Source: Antrodiella citrinella (taxonomy: Eukaryota; Basidiomycota; Agaricomycetes; Polyporales; Steccherinaceae). Taken from it: DNA of 64,000 nt. The stretch is from positions 28,927 to 92,926 of the forward strand of contig SGPM01000075.1 of assembly GCA_004802725.1 (NCBI GenBank). Reading direction: 5' to 3'. The position numbers were made by a program, and so were the translations under genes. Shown one piece after another: positions 23,420 through 36,000 of the stretch. Positions within the stretch are counted from its first letter, which is position 1, and each line of letters starts with the position of its first letter. The notes below the pieces were generated by a model. It had not been told where the DNA came from. It was given only the letters and a program-made list of their open reading frames with translations, and did not search any database.

Positions 23420-25164
23420 TCATACATAATCCGACACTTCCACTGTTCCATTCCTGTACCCAACCGCGACTCTCCCGATACTATCATCCAGATCAGCAGC
23501 GAGGACCGAATACCTCTTGGTCAAGATCTCACTCGCATCACACCTGCGCGCGAACAATTCGTTTCTTGACACATGCAGGTCATTCGACTCGCCGTCCATG
23601 AGCCCGCATACGAGCCGGTTCACGTCATCCTTGGCGACGTCGAACCCGACGAGACACCGCGCGGGGTACACCGTCCGCCGCGACGTCGTCACGTTCCGCG
23701 TCTCCATCCACATCCCCTTCCCGTTCTGCCCCACCAGCAAATTGGCGGCGGACGGCGCGACGGCGAGCGCGCGGGTATAGTGCAGAGGGAAGAGACAGGG
23801 ATAGCCGTTTTGGTCGGGATTCAGACCGAGGTCGCAAGGAGCGAAGGGCTGGACTTTGGGGTTCGGAGGTAAGTCGTATTGCCGAATCGTGTCGAACCCG
23901 TCGTCACAGCACCGCATGATGATTGATACAGGCTCAGAAGGCCAGTGTTGAGTATCGCGACATACTCTGGAGACAACGACAGCCTCTTTCGCAGGATATG
24001 CAAGCCCGGCGCTATGACCAGGTATCACGGGATTTCCATCCTTGTCTCTCTGATTGTAGGCCAACACTTGGACAGAAGACTGCCGCACCACCAGGAGGTA
24101 GTGACCGACAAACTTGGCCGTCAACACTCTGCTTTCATCCTGCCAAGCGCACGGACCCCACATTCGTCAGCTGTGATTTGAAACAGCAATGCAACAACCA
24201 TTACCACTCACAGTAGTATTGCGAGTCCTGATTGGATTCATGGTCGACATATGCCACACCAGTAGGGGATCGCCAAAGGTAATCCATTCACCCCGCATCG
24301 CGTGCAATGGGAATACAACGCTGCGAGAAGATCGGAGCGCGGTCCGAGGCAAGAGTTTACCATGAAATATGTCCAGTGATAGGATGGTCAGCTCAGCGTA
24401 GGTGGACCTGTGTGCAGACGAGAAATCAGCAACGCGGACGACTGAGGAGGAACGTGCCGCTCACGACTCGTGTCCACAGATGCAAGCCATCGTTGCGTTA
24501 CTTTTCGCATCGTCATTGACAATAACCCTCTCCACCATTAAATGACTGCCACAGTGCCATTCCGCCACTCGATACGCTTGAACGCCGTCCAAGGGAACCT
24601 CCCAACAAGTGATCGTTCTCCGAGACACAGTCACCAGATACTGGCCATCCCTCCCGGGAAGGAAAAGAACCTGCCGCACAGGGGCACGGCCCTGTCCGGG
24701 AAACGGTCCAGATCCCGCGTGGTCATCGTGGAATGTGATGGTCTTCCTAGGGGTCGGTTTAGAAGAATACCAGTTCTCGTGGAATTTGGCCGCATGCACC
24801 GTGCGCGATTCGAGGTCGACGGCGGAGGCAGCGAGCTCCTTGATCCCTTCTGCAGCTGGCACAGGCAATCCCATGTCTATGACATGTCTCTTCAACGCGT
24901 TCGACCAAACCCATCGCAGCTTCGTCATGGAGCATAACCGCTTTGAAGTCTGTGTTCGAGGGTCACGTAATTGAGGCGCGGGGAAATCGGCTGCAAGATG
25001 TAGGTACGTACCTTTCGCAATGTCAGAATCTCCCTCACTCCAACGAACCCAATGATAAGAAGAAGGATATCGTCCGGGAGAGAGAAAATGCTTGAATGGT
25101 TCCGCGTAGTCAGGGTGAGCTTCAGCGGGCTCTTCAATTGCACCATAGTCCGTACGCTCGGCAT
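23420..25164 (-). CDS. F-box protein with beta-propeller-like C-terminal part
   Basis: F-box protein of unknown target. Start at MPSVRTMVQLKSPLKLT, with the F-box SIFSLPDDILLLIIGFVGVR then EILTLRK interrupted by an intron, resuming with TSKRLCSMTKLRWVWSNALK. The remainder contains repeats typical of WD40-like propellers: VRQVLFLPGRDGQYLVTVSR with TITCWEVPL, ESRVLTAKFVGHYLLVVRQS and VLAADLDDSIGRVAVGYRNG then TVEVSDYV at the C-terminus. At least three introns. The alternative frame upstream that reaches 25315, with a strongly hydrophobic stretch, reads through the first intron on the wrong side and is not used. Related F-box/propeller proteins are numerous in agarics. Confidence 0.75.
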
Positions 25165-25497
25165 GTCGAACGTCGGGTGGATAGTTTCGTGTCCAGAAAA
25201 TATGAAAATTGTGCCAAAGAACGAGCAGAACGACGACGACGACGATGAGGATAAGAGGAAGCAACTCAGTCCGCCGCCCAGCGCTCAGCCTGAGACACGG
25301 AGAGGAGGAGTACAATGCACTTGCCTAATTCAAGTTTGGAATGTCACGTGGCGTAGTATGCTCCGTATAGGCGCCTCATTTCCGTCTGGCCAATTCCGAG
25401 TCTCAGTCTGACCAGAAACCTCCGTTCACTTCATATTCTCAAGGCTCTCTTTTCTTTCAAAGGTTTCTGTTTGTTTATTGATATCAACACGAGAAGG
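25165..25497. other. intergenic, divergent promoters
   Basis: Between the F-box gene (-) and ETF-beta (+). A short GAC repeat lies near 25230-25250. No gene seen. Confidence 0.4.
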
Positions 25498-26516
25498 ATG
25501 AGGCCGACCGCATCGCGTTTGCTCAATATTCTTGTTCCAATAAAGAGGTACGCAGGTTATACATGTAGAGATGTTCAGAGCAGCGCTGACACAGCTGCAG
25601 GACAATCGACTATGCGGTGAAAATCAGAGTCAATCCAGACCAGAAAGGCGTGGACCTCAATGTGAAACATTCAATGGCAGGTGCAGTTCAAACACTCGCC
25701 GAGTTCATGAACCTCATGCATCCGCCCAGTAGAACCCGTTCGACGAGATTGCAGTAGAGGAGGCAGTCAGGCTTCGCGAGAAGCTCAAGGACGCCGTAAA
25801 GTCCATTAAGGTTGTCACCATTGGACCGCCAAAGTCTGCAGAGACTCTCCGGACGGCCCTTGCTATGGGCGCTGACTCGGGCGTGCACGTCGAGATCCCG
25901 GATTCTGCGCCACCGCCCGAACCACTGGGCGTCGCGAAGGCGTTGCGTGCCGTTATTGAGAGGCAGAAGGAAGGAGTGGATCTGGTCATTCTGGGGAAGC
26001 AGGCCATCGACGATGACTCCAGCCAAACGGGTCAGATGCTTGCTGGGCTGTTGGGTTGGCCGCAGGCAACCTTTGCCAGTAAGCTGGTTGTGGACATTGC
26101 GAAGAAGGAGGCCAGTGTGACGCGGGAGATTGACGGTGGTTTGGAAGAACTGAGGTGCCGGCTACCATTGATTGTGACCACCGACTTGAGGTATGTTAGT
26201 CTGTCGAACTGGTTTCATGCGTCAATCAATTCGAATCCGTGCAGGTTGAACGAGCCCCGTTACGCGTCATTACCCAACATCATGAAGGCTAAGAAAAAAC
26301 CAATTGAGAAAATTACACCTTCAGACCTTGGTGTTGACCTGACACCCCGTGTTGAAACGTTGAAAGTTGCGGAGCCGCCCAAGCGTGTTGGTGGTGGCAA
26401 GGTAGGTTTCTATCCTTTTATCTGCACATGCCATCTTATACACACCTTCGCTGCAGGTAGAGAATGTGGATGAACTCATCGCAAAGCTCAAGGAAGCAGG
26501 TATTACAGCAGTCTAA
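25498..26516 (+). CDS. ETFB: electron transfer flavoprotein beta subunit
   Basis: Mitochondrial matrix protein that, with ETF-alpha, carries electrons from acyl-CoA and other dehydrogenases to ETF-ubiquinone oxidoreductase. Five exons. The first codes [17 protein letters not shown], and the next begins [19 protein letters not shown]. The highly conserved [17 protein letters not shown] is split by an intron that starts with GC rather than GT (25677-25732). Further ETF motifs: [20 protein letters not shown], the AMP-site region [20 protein letters not shown] and [13 protein letters not shown], then [20 protein letters not shown] and the C-terminal [19 protein letters not shown]. Length about 260 residues, usual for the family. 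Confidence 0.96.
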
Positions 26517-27198
26517 TATTGTTATAGACGCAATGCAACACTCCGAAAATAAAGGTCTACGTCACTGCTTGTCAGTAGTTATTGATCACCGCTCTGCACA
26601 TTCAACTGGAAGGTAACTATGTCCTGCAAATTATATTTCTCTCGCTCTAGCAGCTCACTCCATTAGTGATACTCTCGAATTCCTGGCACCTGTTTCTGAA
26701 CTCAAGCTGCAGGCGTGGTCTTGGTACGATTTTGGACCCTTGTGATGCGAATACACTGATATGGGATTCCCTTGTCCTGCGAATCCCATTTGAAGCTCCG
26801 TCCAATCTCCAAGTCACTAGAAACCCACCGCGTCTATGTCACGCGCTCAGAGAACACAATTAGCATGTCGAGCCACGCAACTTTGTTCAAACCATGCCGA
26901 CCGGACACAATTGTTTCGGTCGGAACTCATTGCATGATCATGGTTTCAACGGCAACCGTTGTCATTCAATACACCTTGTCATTTAAAGCACCCAAGGATC
27001 ATAGCATGTCGTCGGTTTGCGCAGAACAAGGAAGGTCCCACCGAGAAAACAATGGTCGTCTCATTGTACTACCCCTCCCCCCCCCTAACGACCAGATGAT
27101 GGCAATGGCGAGTCTTTCACATTGTCGCTGCCACACACAATGGCCTCAGCGAAGAAGCTGGCACACGAGAACAAGATTCCTTTGCCCCATAAATCAGG
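26517..27198. other. intergenic with degenerate repeat
   Basis: About 680 bases without a gene. More than half is the dispersed repeat 26689-27052, the inverted partner of 18955-19292. The open frame that crosses the repeat has no counterpart in the other copy, so it is unlikely to be coding. Confidence 0.45.
26689..27052 (+). repeat. degenerate dispersed repeat, inverted partner of 18955-19292
   Basis: Aligns along its length with the reverse complement of 18955-19292, with small indels. Start and end landmarks are CCTGTTT with CAAGCTGCA downstream at one side and GCGCAGA with AAGGTCCCACC at the other. No terminal repeats or target-site duplication were seen, so the element class is unknown. 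Confidence 0.8.
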
Positions 27199-28203
27199 AT
27201 GCGATCGAAGGATTTCTTCACCCGACCAACAATGCGCGTAACAGCCCCCCGCACTCGACTGACGAAGGAGAGCCTTCGCTTAGTCTTTCAGTACTACCAA
27301 GGAACCTCACTGGATGACTTCCTGTCCCTCGATCGCCCATATGCGGACAACCTCTCTCCACCCCGTCGCACGTTTCAAGCAGCATTTCCGGAAGCACACT
27401 TTCGTCCTTGGTTGACGGAATTCTTCCTGGAGTACCTTATCATCCGTATCCCAGAGCAATATGACTTTGCACGACGGACCATCAAGGGTAACACCTCTCT
27501 AGGACGTCATGTTCGTGGTCTCCGCTTGGAGTATGGCCTCTACGACAGCTCCCTCGACGAGCTGCTGAGAGTCGCTACGAGCCTCCGGTACTTGGTCGTC
27601 TCGATTGCTGTTGCGAAAGAAATGGCAGCAACGTCCTACTCAATGCGCTCCAACGCTCGTCATCTGGTATTGGATTTCGCTACCGAGGTGGAGCCCGTCA
27701 ACAACAGCGAAATGCTGATAAAGGACGCTATCTTCCGCGATCTCCCCCAGTGGCAGAATCTCGTGAGTGATGGACCGCCTTCGAACGCAAGTAATGCTTA
27801 ACAATTTGGTTCCGCACAGGAGCGCATAGACTTTGGACGTAGGAACCTTGGCTCCTTCTTTAAGCGTGGGGCCGTTGTACACTTTCCGCTCAGCTTGCGC
27901 AAGGTGTCTGTATCCTTCCTAACCCTCGACCCAGAGTGGGTGGGAGGATCCTGCGTCTCGACTATACTTGGCAGTTTATCTGCTCTCCCGAATTTGCAAA
28001 CGATCTATTGCAGGGATGAGTACAACCCCGAGGCATTGCGAGGCGTGGTCATACCTGCTGGAACGCCAGCAAAACTCCGTTTTGCAGGTGGCATAAGGTG
28101 CGTGGTAGTCACTGCAAGTGAAGGGTCGATAATGACCAAAATATCCACAGCCTGCAAGATATCTATGACGCGGAAGCTCGAGTTCGACGTTATTTCCAGG
28201 TAA
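27199..28203 (+). CDS. leucine-rich orphan protein (F-box-associated type)
   Basis: Not assigned to a named family; it resembles the leucine-rich part of agaric F-box proteins. ATG 27199 or the in-frame ATG 27232 (MRVTAPRTRLTKESLRLVFQ). Segments such as GRHVRGLRLEYGLYDSSLDE, SNARHLVLDFATEV and SVSFLTLDPEWVGG look like solenoid strands. One clear intron after WQNL (about 27763-27820) rejoins at ERIDFGRRNLGSFFKRG. The C-terminal part after PAKLRFAG degenerates, and a new F-box frame opens at 28122 in another register, so the true 3' end may lie before 28100. Confidence 0.5.
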
Positions 28204-29939
28204 GTTGTTGTGTCGGTCATTTGAAGACATCTCGTACTGACTACGTCTAGGCCCATGGCAATGCGACTAAAATTCCAGGCGATGTATGGGAGCATATCTT
28301 CAACATTGCAACTCGTAACTACCCTTTCGATCTCAACACGAGCGACTTTGTTGCACCCAAAGAGGAGATGTATTATCATAACACCAATGCAACTCGCAGG
28401 AACATTATTCTTGTCAGCAGGTGGTTCCATGTACGTGATCAAGTCATCTTCATCACCCTACATGGCATTGATATTCTTCTCTCTTTCTAGGACCTGAGTT
28501 CCAAGAACCTCTATAACGTACCGATCATCACAAGTCGTGGCGCAAGGCGGAAAGTGAACAGTTTAATGGCCACCGTTCAATCGAACTCCGCTCGAGCCAA
28601 AGAAGTGCGAGTACTTCACTGGATACCCAAAGCCGCACCACGCCATCGGTTCAACACCATTCTTGACAATCTGGTACATCTGGACCAGACTTTCCGCATA
28701 TCCTCTCAACAATTCAAAGGTACAGATGGCGCGAGTCGAAGAGCAAATATGCAGACGTTGGCCCTCGCGGGTTTCATCGACGCGGGAGAGAAGATAACGA
28801 CCGACTTCTTCAACGATTTTCGAAACCTCCACTCTCTTACTTTGAGATACGTGGATGTGGAGTTTCGCCATCGACATGTCCTACTTGCAGATGACAAGTC
28901 TCAGTTCTGGGATAAGCTCCCTCAGCTCACGCACTTGAAAGTCGTCGATTCTTCAAATTGGGTTTTTGAGATGCTCAGCAATATGAGGTGAGATCTCCAT
29001 TCAAATCACAGTGCATTATGCTCATTCTTACCCTTCACTACAGATTACCCAATCTCAAGAAGCTTGAGCTCGACAGGAACTACTCCCAGGCTGTCCTCAA
29101 ATTCATGAAAAGACACGGAAATTCGCTGGAGGTTTTAACGGTCGCTAACGTCGCCCATTATGACTCTGAGTGGGATACACCGGTACTTGAGTTGTGTGGA
29201 AACCTGGCAGAGTTGATACTCAAATCAAAGACACGACCCGTGAGTGATCTGCCGCCTGTGCACTTACACCGACTGATCTGGTCTACAAGCCTTTCCGCGG
29301 CGCATTAGTTGTACCCGGGAAGACCTACCATTCATTACGCATCCTGGTTATGTCTTTTGGGATTGTACAGTACGATAGGACGGGAATGAACCGTGGACAC
29401 AAGTACACGGGCGCGGATGTCGGAATGGACGAGCACGCGAATACAAACCCCATCGATGCGAGAGACACTGAACGCATCCACGCCAGCGCACCCGATTCTG
29501 ATGACGCCAGCGAAGACGTGCTCGAGAATCTCAACGCCGACGTGTTCAGTTGGGATGACGACTCGGACTCGGACGAGGATGGAGACGACAACGAACCCGG
29601 AGACGATGAATATTGGGATCTATTCGTCGAAAGGTTCCCCTTCGAAGCCCTCCCCAACCTGCAAACCATCTGCATGAAAGAGCTTCGTTGGCCGAATTCC
29701 TGGTATGTCATTCACGCCGCTTTACACTTCCACTCGCAAGTGTGCTAACATCGTCTTCGGTATGCAGCGCACACGCAATGTGCAGTGTCTGGCCTGAACG
29801 CATCTCTCATCTGTATGACACTCTGCAAGCAAAAGGCATTGATGCGTCCCAGCTAGAGATCGTGGATAGTACAGGCACTCCATGGGTCAGAAGAAGCGTT
29901 TTTCAATACTACGATCCGAAGAATACTCTCAGACTATGA
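28122..29939 (+). CDS. F-box/LRR-like protein, 5' end uncertain
   Basis: F-box-like protein of unknown target. The frame opens after a stop at 28119-28121 with a coil (DNDQNIHSLQDIYDAEARVR), crosses an intron (28201-28250) to the F-box motif KIPGDVWEHIFNIATRNYPF and RNIILVSRWFH, and continues through leucine-rich exons (LHSLTLRYVDVEFRH, LPNLKKLELDRNYSQAVLKF, SLEVLTVANVAHYD, CGNLAELILKSKTRP). A further exon (PFRGALVVPGKTYHSLRILV) leads into a strongly acidic linker rich in Asp/Glu near 29500-29610, then FPFEALPNLQTICMKELRW and a last exon ending VFQYYDPKNTLRL. Joins at 29239, 29702 and similar sites are clean. I found no in-frame start codon, so a short first exon may be missing or the gene may be fused to or broken from its neighbour. 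Confidence 0.6.
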
Positions 29940-30112
29940 TTTGCTGAACATTGTATGTCGACTCAACAGAGTCAGAAATCTGTACTGTAGATTTACGCCT
30001 GAGATAAAACTATGTAGCTCGAACACGTGCAAAGCACACTATGTCCTGCCAAGTTTGTATTCACTCCACGCTTCACTTTGCCTCTGAACATAGGTTATTC
30101 TAAGACACACTC

Positions 30113-32007
30113 CTACCGGATTTCTGCCAAAGCTATGACTTGACCCTCCTCTGTACTTTGTCTTCTTCGAGTTTGCTTTCTCTTGTTGAGAGCCGCCTTC
30201 CACGGGCTCACTTCGAACGCTTTGTCCACTTCTTCGAGAGAAGCACCACGCGTCTCGGGTTGAAATGCGAGGCAGACAAAGGTAGTGAGAAGGGTGCATG
30301 CGCCGAAGAGGAAGTAAGGACCAGACGATGAGTGAGCGAGGAACAGCGGCGTCGAGAAGGCAATGATCCAGTTGATGAGCTATAAATCGTGTATTCACAC
30401 CTGAGTGTATGGCAATGAGAAAGGTCCCGAGATTGGGAGACTCACCCAGTTCATGCACTGTCCTAGGCTGGTTGCTGCAGCTCTCGTCCTCATCGGCTGG
30501 ATCTCGCTAGCGATAATCCTCGTGACGATAGCCCAAGTGCACGAAAACCCAACGACGAAAACGTAGATCAGGACGATAATGACCCATCTTCCAACGTCTG
30601 TGTCCGATGCGTTGGTAGCATACAGAGTTCCAATGACAAGCATGCACGTCGCAATGATGGACCCACCGCTAATCATGGAGACACGACGGCTCCCTGTAGA
30701 AATACACCGTGCGTCAATATCCACGAATATGTTGATAACAGACGAACGACTGCGTACATGTATCCGCAAAAAACTGGACCGAGATCGTGCACGCAACGGT
30801 CACTAGACCAGTCACGCCTGAAGCTATGAATGATGCTTGCTGTCCCGAAAGGCCGGCTTGCGTAAATAGGAGAGGCGCATACTGCACAGCCAACGATCAG
30901 ATTCACGAATAGAAACCGTAAAGATTGCCGCACTAACGTAGAGAACGCCGTCGATTCCGGATAGCTGCGAAGTGAAGGTCAATCACAGACGCTCACGTAG
31001 GCGAGGTCGCGGTGATGAAGCTCACCTGCTGCATACCCATCAAGAACACGCCTAATACGGTTCTCGCTCTAACGTTCTTACTCCAAAGCTGCTGAGCCTC
31101 CTTCCACACGCTCTCCCGAGGGACGCTGCTTCGTTCCGCATTCTCTTCGGTCTTCTCGGCGTCGGCTGCGCTGACACCTAGCTTGATCCAAGTTGCGTCT
31201 GCCTCAGCATCACGTCCGACATGACGAAGCCATCTCGGGGAATGCGGTAGAAAAGGCATCCCAACCGCCAGAACGACCGCAACGATAGCTTGCATCCCGA
31301 GAGGAAATCGCCATGAGAGGGACGACGTAACGCGAGAGGTACCATAGCAGACAAAATATCCTAGTCGCACGAAAAAGGATCAGAGGGTGCTGCGACTCAA
31401 GATCAATGATAAACGACCGACCTGAAGCTAACCCAACTGTGATGAACAATTGCAGCACGCTACCCATTCTTCCTCTGCTAGAAGCCGGAGCCACCTCTAT
31501 CGCGTAGACAGTCACGACGGACAAAAACAAGCCCTCGCCCATACCTGCAAGGCACCGGCCCGCGAACAACTGCGGCAGTCCGTTCGCAGAGCATGTCACA
31601 GCACTACCCGCCGCAAACACGGCGGCACCCATCGAGATCGTCTTCGTCCGCGAAATGCGATCGGACAATGGTCCGGACGCGACGGACGCCAGCGACGCGG
31701 TGATGAGGATGGACGACACGATGAGGCCTTGTAAAGTTGGAGTGATGCCATGCGTAGGATCTGCGGCGAAGCGGTCTTGGAAGGTGTGCATGGTGGTGAT
31801 GGGGCCTATACTTCCGGTGTCGAACCCGAATAGGAAGCCACCTATGGCGGTGAAGGTAACGCACCATATGTAGTTCGCTACATGCGGGACCTGGAACCTT
31901 GGCAAAGCGCGTTTAGCTCGTTGGAAGACGTTCAGCGAATTCGAGCTGGAGGGGATGGGGAAGCACGTCTCGGTGTGGCTTGATGGCTCTGAACCCAGTG
32001 ACTGCAT
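30113..32007 (-). CDS. MFS sugar transporter
   Basis: Sugar porter family major facilitator with 12 membrane helices, importing hexoses or related sugars at the plasma membrane. ATG 32007 (MQSLGSEPSSHTETCF). Family motifs: GGFLFGFDTGSIG in helix 1, SGPLSDRISRTKTISMG (the loop 2-3 G-R-x-R-x type motif), FAGRCLAGMGEGLFLSVV, EVAPASSRGRMGSVLQLFIT, PHSPRWLRHVGRDAEA, and near the C-terminus the PETRG motif in FQPETRGASLEEVDKAFEV. The last exon ends QVIALAEIR with TAG at 30113-30115; the longer open frame to 30039 is a different reading frame. The substrate cannot be inferred. Several introns. Confidence 0.9.
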
Positions 32008-32387
32008 GATTGTGGTCTACAGAAGTTGAAATCGCATTGAAGGAGAGTATTTAGCTTTCTTATCCAATTTCCACTCGAAGGACGGAACTTACTGATTAAC
32101 ATGTCAAGACGAATGTCTGAGTCATGCTCGTAAACTTCGATAAGCGTGCGCCCAAGCCGACAACTACACTTTATTTTTCGGACACGCCTACGATTTTGCA
32201 AACCGCTGTAAAAACTTCATAATAAGGAGGTCTCATGATCCAATGACCTATCAAAGATGCTGTAACAATTCTCATCAGCATGCCAACTTGGCACAAAAAG
32301 CAACTCGAGTCTCGCGTATGTGAGGAAATGGTGATCATAGGGAGTTATAGGACCGCCGATAGAGAGAACTTACGGGATCAACTTGAA

Positions 32388-32410
32388 GACTCTTCCTGAG
32401 TGCAGATCTA
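32388..32410 (+). repeat. 23-base direct repeat, copy 1
   Basis: GACTCTTCCTGAGTGCAGAT and CTA match 32839-32861 at 21 of 23 positions. The function is unknown; it may be a residue of a local duplication or a paired regulatory site. Confidence 0.6.
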
Positions 32411-32838
32411 CAGGCAACGTTACGCAGGTCGAGCCTGTAGCCTGCATGTCAAATTCACCAAATCGGGAAATGTGGCGCTTATATAAGAAACTCAGTGCGC
32501 ACTATTGAGACTTCACCTCAGCACGTTCTGTGCAAATTATGGTAGTTCATGTATCATCATTGTATGTGAAATTTTGGTGATAGTATTGCACAAGATTTTC
32601 AATGGAGGACACAACACAGGGATGGCCGAGGTCGTCGATACTTACATGCGTCGCCAAAGTCTTGAGTGATTAAATCACCCACGACTCGACGCCCGCCACT
32701 CTTACTTTTAGATGAACAAAGGTAGTACCACTGAGTCGTCAAGAACAACTCCGAGTCGTATTTCGAGACTCGTCGATGACCGGAGTGAGACTTACATCAT
32801 GAGTCCGAGGCGTCGTCATAACAGGAAGAAGGGAATGA

Positions 32839-32861
32839 GACTCTTCCTGAGCGTAGATCTA
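32839..32861 (+). repeat. 23-base direct repeat, copy 2
   Basis: GACTCTTCCTGAGCGTAGAT and CTA, the partner of 32388-32410. The two differences are transitions (TGC versus CGT). Confidence 0.6.
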
Positions 32862-33048
32862 TTTGATCTATAGACTATGGTACACTTGTTTCTTTCTTGA
32901 TATTATGTGAGCGTAACGCGTAACCTTGCGATGTGGGACTATGTAGGAATGGAGACATGCGTGAGGAGAAGAAAAGTCCACGAAGATGTAAGAAATATGA
33001 CAACGAAAGCGAATTTTGATAGAGGGACAGTGATCTTCGACGACCACC

Positions 33049-36000
33049 TTACACGGCGAGGTCGCGAGCAAAGTGGAAGAAGTCGACAGAGGAGCCGTTG
33101 ACGCCATACTTGTAGATCTACAATCATTTGGTCAGAATTTTAGGACGATACAACGACGCACAAGGATACTTACGAAGTGCGAAGCAACCCAACTCGAGAA
33201 CAATGCCCGCTGGTAGGGCTCAGGCAACCGGTTCAACAGCGTATCGAGTCCGACCTGGTCGATCAACGTCTTCGGGATCGCCCTGTTCATGACACCGCGC
33301 CTGCTGGGAAGATCGTCATACAAGTCAGAGCTTTCCAGCTCCGCTTGCAAGTTGTTCAGCGTGCTAGACAGCTCGTCCGAGATGATGGTGCGCGGCTTCG
33401 AGCCTGACAGGCGAGTGTGCTCCTTCCAGATACACGAGAATTCCGCCGCAGCGTTCTCGCAGATCTTGGCCTGAATGTCCTTAACGTAGGACTGGTAGAA
33501 GGGGGAGGGCTTGCCGTCCTTGAAGATCATGTGCTCGACGTACTCGTCAGTGGAGAGTGCAAGACCAGCTAGCACTTCCAGCGACGACGAGGTGACACCA
33601 CCCTTGTTGGCGCTGGAATCCTTGAAGAGAACAACTTTGCGCTTCTCGAGGAAGAGGCGGGCTTGTTGCGTGAAGAACAGGTTTGCACCTTCCACCACAA
33701 ACTTGAAGTGAGCCTTGCCCTCCGAGTCGACCAAAGCGGCGACATTCGAGATGTTGACAGCTTCGGGACTGCACGCCAATATCAACTTTAATTCTGGGTG
33801 ATTCAGGAATGTACTAACCGTCCACCGCAAGGCACGAATATATCAGCCTTGAACCTGAGATGAGCGCCATTCCTGAAGTCTGTACCGTCCTGGATGACCT
33901 CTCCCGCTACAGCATACGATGATAAGTGATTATCTCCGAGGACGACATGACCGACGTACAAGGAAGTTTCACATCTTGGTCTTCAACCCTAACAAGATAC
34001 CCGTCCTTGCTGAGCTTGGACTTGTCGAAGAATCCCACGGGCTTACGAGCCTTCGCGAGGCGAATCAGTTCCTCCCTGTTGAGACCATGAGGGTCAGCAA
34101 GGACACCGCTCCCGTCAATGACGGCCACGGTCTTGTCATTACTGAGCAGGATCTCATCTAGACAATGTGAATATCAGCACCATCATGGGTTGGAGAAGGA
34201 AGGACACTTACTGGAGCCCAGGTCACCGTCAGGTCCACCGGTCTGGACCTTCGTGATGTCCTTCTCGCGCAAGCCGAGCTGCTTGTAGATACCGAGGACA
34301 TATTGACGGATCGATAGGGAGGTCATGCCGTAGATGTCGTGAGGCACACCACCGAGAGTCTCAGCGCTCTTACCGGTGGTGAATGACTTCCACCAAGCTT
34401 CAGCGCCACGAGAACGGGCGTGCACTGCGAGAATAAAGTCCGGAATAGATCAGGGTCTGTAATGATGACATCGCATTGAACGGACGTACGCGCTGCCCAG
34501 TCCATCATGTCCGCGGTACCCTCATCAGGACCGAAAAAGAGGAGCTCGGGTTTGCCGTAGTGGTCGACCAGTTTCCCCTTGATACCCGGGGTTTGACCAG
34601 GGATCAGGAGATCAATGACGGCCTGCACATATCATTGAGATTGGACACTGTCCCAAATAAATTAGAAAAGAACACTCACGTCAACGTATTTCTCGAAGCA
34701 AAGTCGGGGAGAAGCACCGAGACTAAAAGACGAGACGTGAGCAGACCTGATACTAAGGGAAATACGACAGCACACACGCAGGTAAGATGGTCCCCTTTGC
34801 ACCACCCTCAGGGATATCTTTGTTCTTCAACGATTGTGTAGAGGCGAGACCGTAGTTCTCATCGAACCTGTTGACACATTCAGCCAAGGCCCATGTTCAA
34901 ACTTGGATTTGTACTTACAGCATACGCTGGTTGATTGAGTACGCCCTGCACAAATTGTCAATGAAAAGTCGCAAGAAGATTGGAGAAATGGGCTCACTCC
35001 CTGTTCCTCGACATCACGATACGAATACCACCTCTGGCAACGTCGCGGAAACGGATGTGGAATCCGCGGAACTCGTTACCAATCACGAAGAACATGCCGA
35101 AAGGCTTCGTAGGATACTCGACTTCAGGCAAGAAGTCAGGCGCAAGTCGGAAAGACAACGCGACCTTGGTCGGCTGGTAGAAGTTGGTTTTGAGGACATG
35201 CCTATACACCCGATGTCAATAAGTGAGTGCAAGTTGTACGAATGAGAAACATACTTGTTGAAAATGAGGAAGGCCTCGAGAACTTGCAACTCATGCTTGT
35301 TGGGAACGCTGCGCCTGATCTTGTCGTAAAGTTCTTGATCAGAGAGGGGTTGTTGCGTGTGCAAGCGTTGGTACGACAACGTCGGCATCAACTGAGATGC
35401 TTCATCGGCCTCTGGGTAGTGCGTCATAGCGAAGTTGACGTAGAGAAGGTTGATCTAAGTAGTCCTTGAGTAAAGGAAAAGCACTTGATTCGCAGAATAA
35501 AACGTACGATATCCGGATGACTATGAATGACCTGAGCGATACTCTCACGAGTGAAAGTCTCCTCCCTGAAACGTCTCTTAATGTCGTTCAAGACCTCAGC
35601 ATGTGCTGCGTTGGATTCGTCCAGCAGGTTCTTCAGCGCGAGGTAAGCCGGCCCGAGACGGTTACAGAAATGTTGTGCGAAGACCCAGCCACAGTCTCAG
35701 AAATGGCTATCATCAGTTTTGCGAAGCGTCGGACACGAAGGATGTGACCTACAAGCATACACAGCTTCTTGCACGGCGTGACCCTCTGAGGGAGACGCGC
35801 CGGGGTAGAAGAAGGGATTGTCGGGAAGACAGTACAACAGAGACGCCTCCTTCATAACCTGGAAGATGGAATGCTCGATCGGAGGCGCGTTGCTGTTGGG
35901 CAGCGGGTTGAGGTAGATAGAGACAATCGTGATACCATTCGAGAATTGCTCTGACGATCGTCATCAGGACTAGTCATTCTTCATGGGACAGAGCGTGTAC

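Larger units (their letters stand above)
32008..33048. other. long intergenic region, GAGTC-rich
   Basis: 1.04 kb between the MFS transporter promoter and the 3' end of glutamate dehydrogenase. No gene seen. The middle (about 32660-32830) is unusually rich in GAGTC/GACTC, and a 23-base sequence occurs twice (separate entries). Confidence 0.4.
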
